Of a stretch of DNA of 5,828 nt, positions 5,699 to 5,828 are shown piece by piece (positions within the stretch are counted from its first letter, which is position 1; every line of letters starts with the position of its first letter). The stretch is from an uncultured Lacticaseibacillus sp. (GTDB lineage: Bacteria; Bacillota; Bacilli; Lactobacillales; Lactobacillaceae), in the NCBI GenBank assembly GCA_934339215.1, contig CAKRHU010000116.1, positions 1 through 5,828 of the forward strand. The letters run 5' to 3'. The position numbers and the translations under genes are program-made. The notes beneath the pieces are model-generated. The model was not told the origin of the DNA and did no database searches. It was given only the letters and a program-made list of their open reading frames with translations.

Positions 5699-5828
5699 TT
5701 AAACCAGCTTGCCGCTAGCCATCAACTTGGCCACATCTGGTTGAACATGACCATATTTCTTAACAGTGCCATCGAAATCGATGAAGTACATCTTGTACCA
5801 CAACAAGAAGGTGTAAAGCACCCAGATC
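5699..5828 (-). CDS. C-terminal end of an unidentified membrane protein (5' partial)
   Basis: The minus-strand frame is open from the window edge to TAA at 5701-5699, 42 codons. It starts IWVLYTFLLWYKMYF, which looks like the end of a last membrane helix. A polar, probably cytoplasmic tail of about 27 residues follows (DFDGTVKKYGHVQPD, then AKLMASGKLV). A strong strand-specific terminator seven bases downstream supports it as a real gene end. The layout resembles the C-terminus of a transporter or permease, but the family cannot be named from this much. Confidence 0.65.
   Translation of the reverse strand, partial: IWVLYTFLLWYKMYFIDFDGTVKKYGHVQPDVAKLMASGKLV

Noticed and set aside
5386..5702. 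Two overlapping plus-strand open frames beyond and across the small protein gene
   Set aside because: They overlap the 56-residue gene in other frames and run through two terminators.

Overview
The window looks like chromosomal DNA of a low-to-mid GC Gram-positive bacterium, most likely a lactic acid bacterium of the Lactobacillaceae (Lacticaseibacillus-like). This rests on strong AGGAGG-type ribosome binding sites, short intergenic gaps, U-tailed intrinsic terminators, an oxygen-independent (class III) ribonucleotide reductase, a large flavoprotein reductase and a purine-type permease. No mobile element, CRISPR array, rRNA or tRNA was seen. The genus is an inference.

Layout. (1) Positions 1-900, minus strand: the first 300 codons of a large flavoprotein that runs off the left edge. 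An N-terminal NAD(P)H:FMN-reductase-like domain is read through, without a stop, into an FAD-binding fumarate-reductase/flavocytochrome-c-type domain. (2) Positions 901-1194: a divergent control region. It holds a promoter and a 12-bp-arm inverted repeat for the flavoprotein on one side, and a good promoter preceded by PurBox-like CGAA/TTCG elements on the other. (3) Positions 1195-2823, plus strand: a two-gene operon of a short NCS2-type (purine-like) permease and a type I phosphoribosyltransferase, nine bases apart. (4) Positions 2824-2920: two back-to-back intrinsic terminators, one per strand. (5) Positions 2921-5107, minus strand: nrdD, complete, with a promoter and two NrdR-box-like sites upstream. 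No nrdG is linked to it. (6) Positions 5108-5356: a divergent intergenic region with several small dyads. (7) Positions 5357-5527, plus strand: a 56-residue two-helix membrane protein with its own terminator. (8) Positions 5570-5647 hold nothing recognisable. (9) Positions 5699-5828, minus strand: the last 42 codons of an unidentified membrane protein, with a terminator.

How the genes fit together. The permease and phosphoribosyltransferase form a plausible import-and-capture pair: a base is taken up and trapped as its nucleotide with PRPP, apparently under PurR-type control. NrdD supplies deoxynucleotides without oxygen and appears to be under NrdR. The flavoprotein is probably a soluble reductase that passes NAD(P)H electrons through FMN and FAD to an organic acceptor such as an enoate. 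Its substrate cannot be read because the catalytic part lies outside the window. The most interesting points are the in-frame fusion junction with an embedded strong ribosome binding site, the operator-like palindrome over its promoter, the PurBox pair and the paired NrdR boxes. I saw no clear sign of a wholly new multi-gene system.
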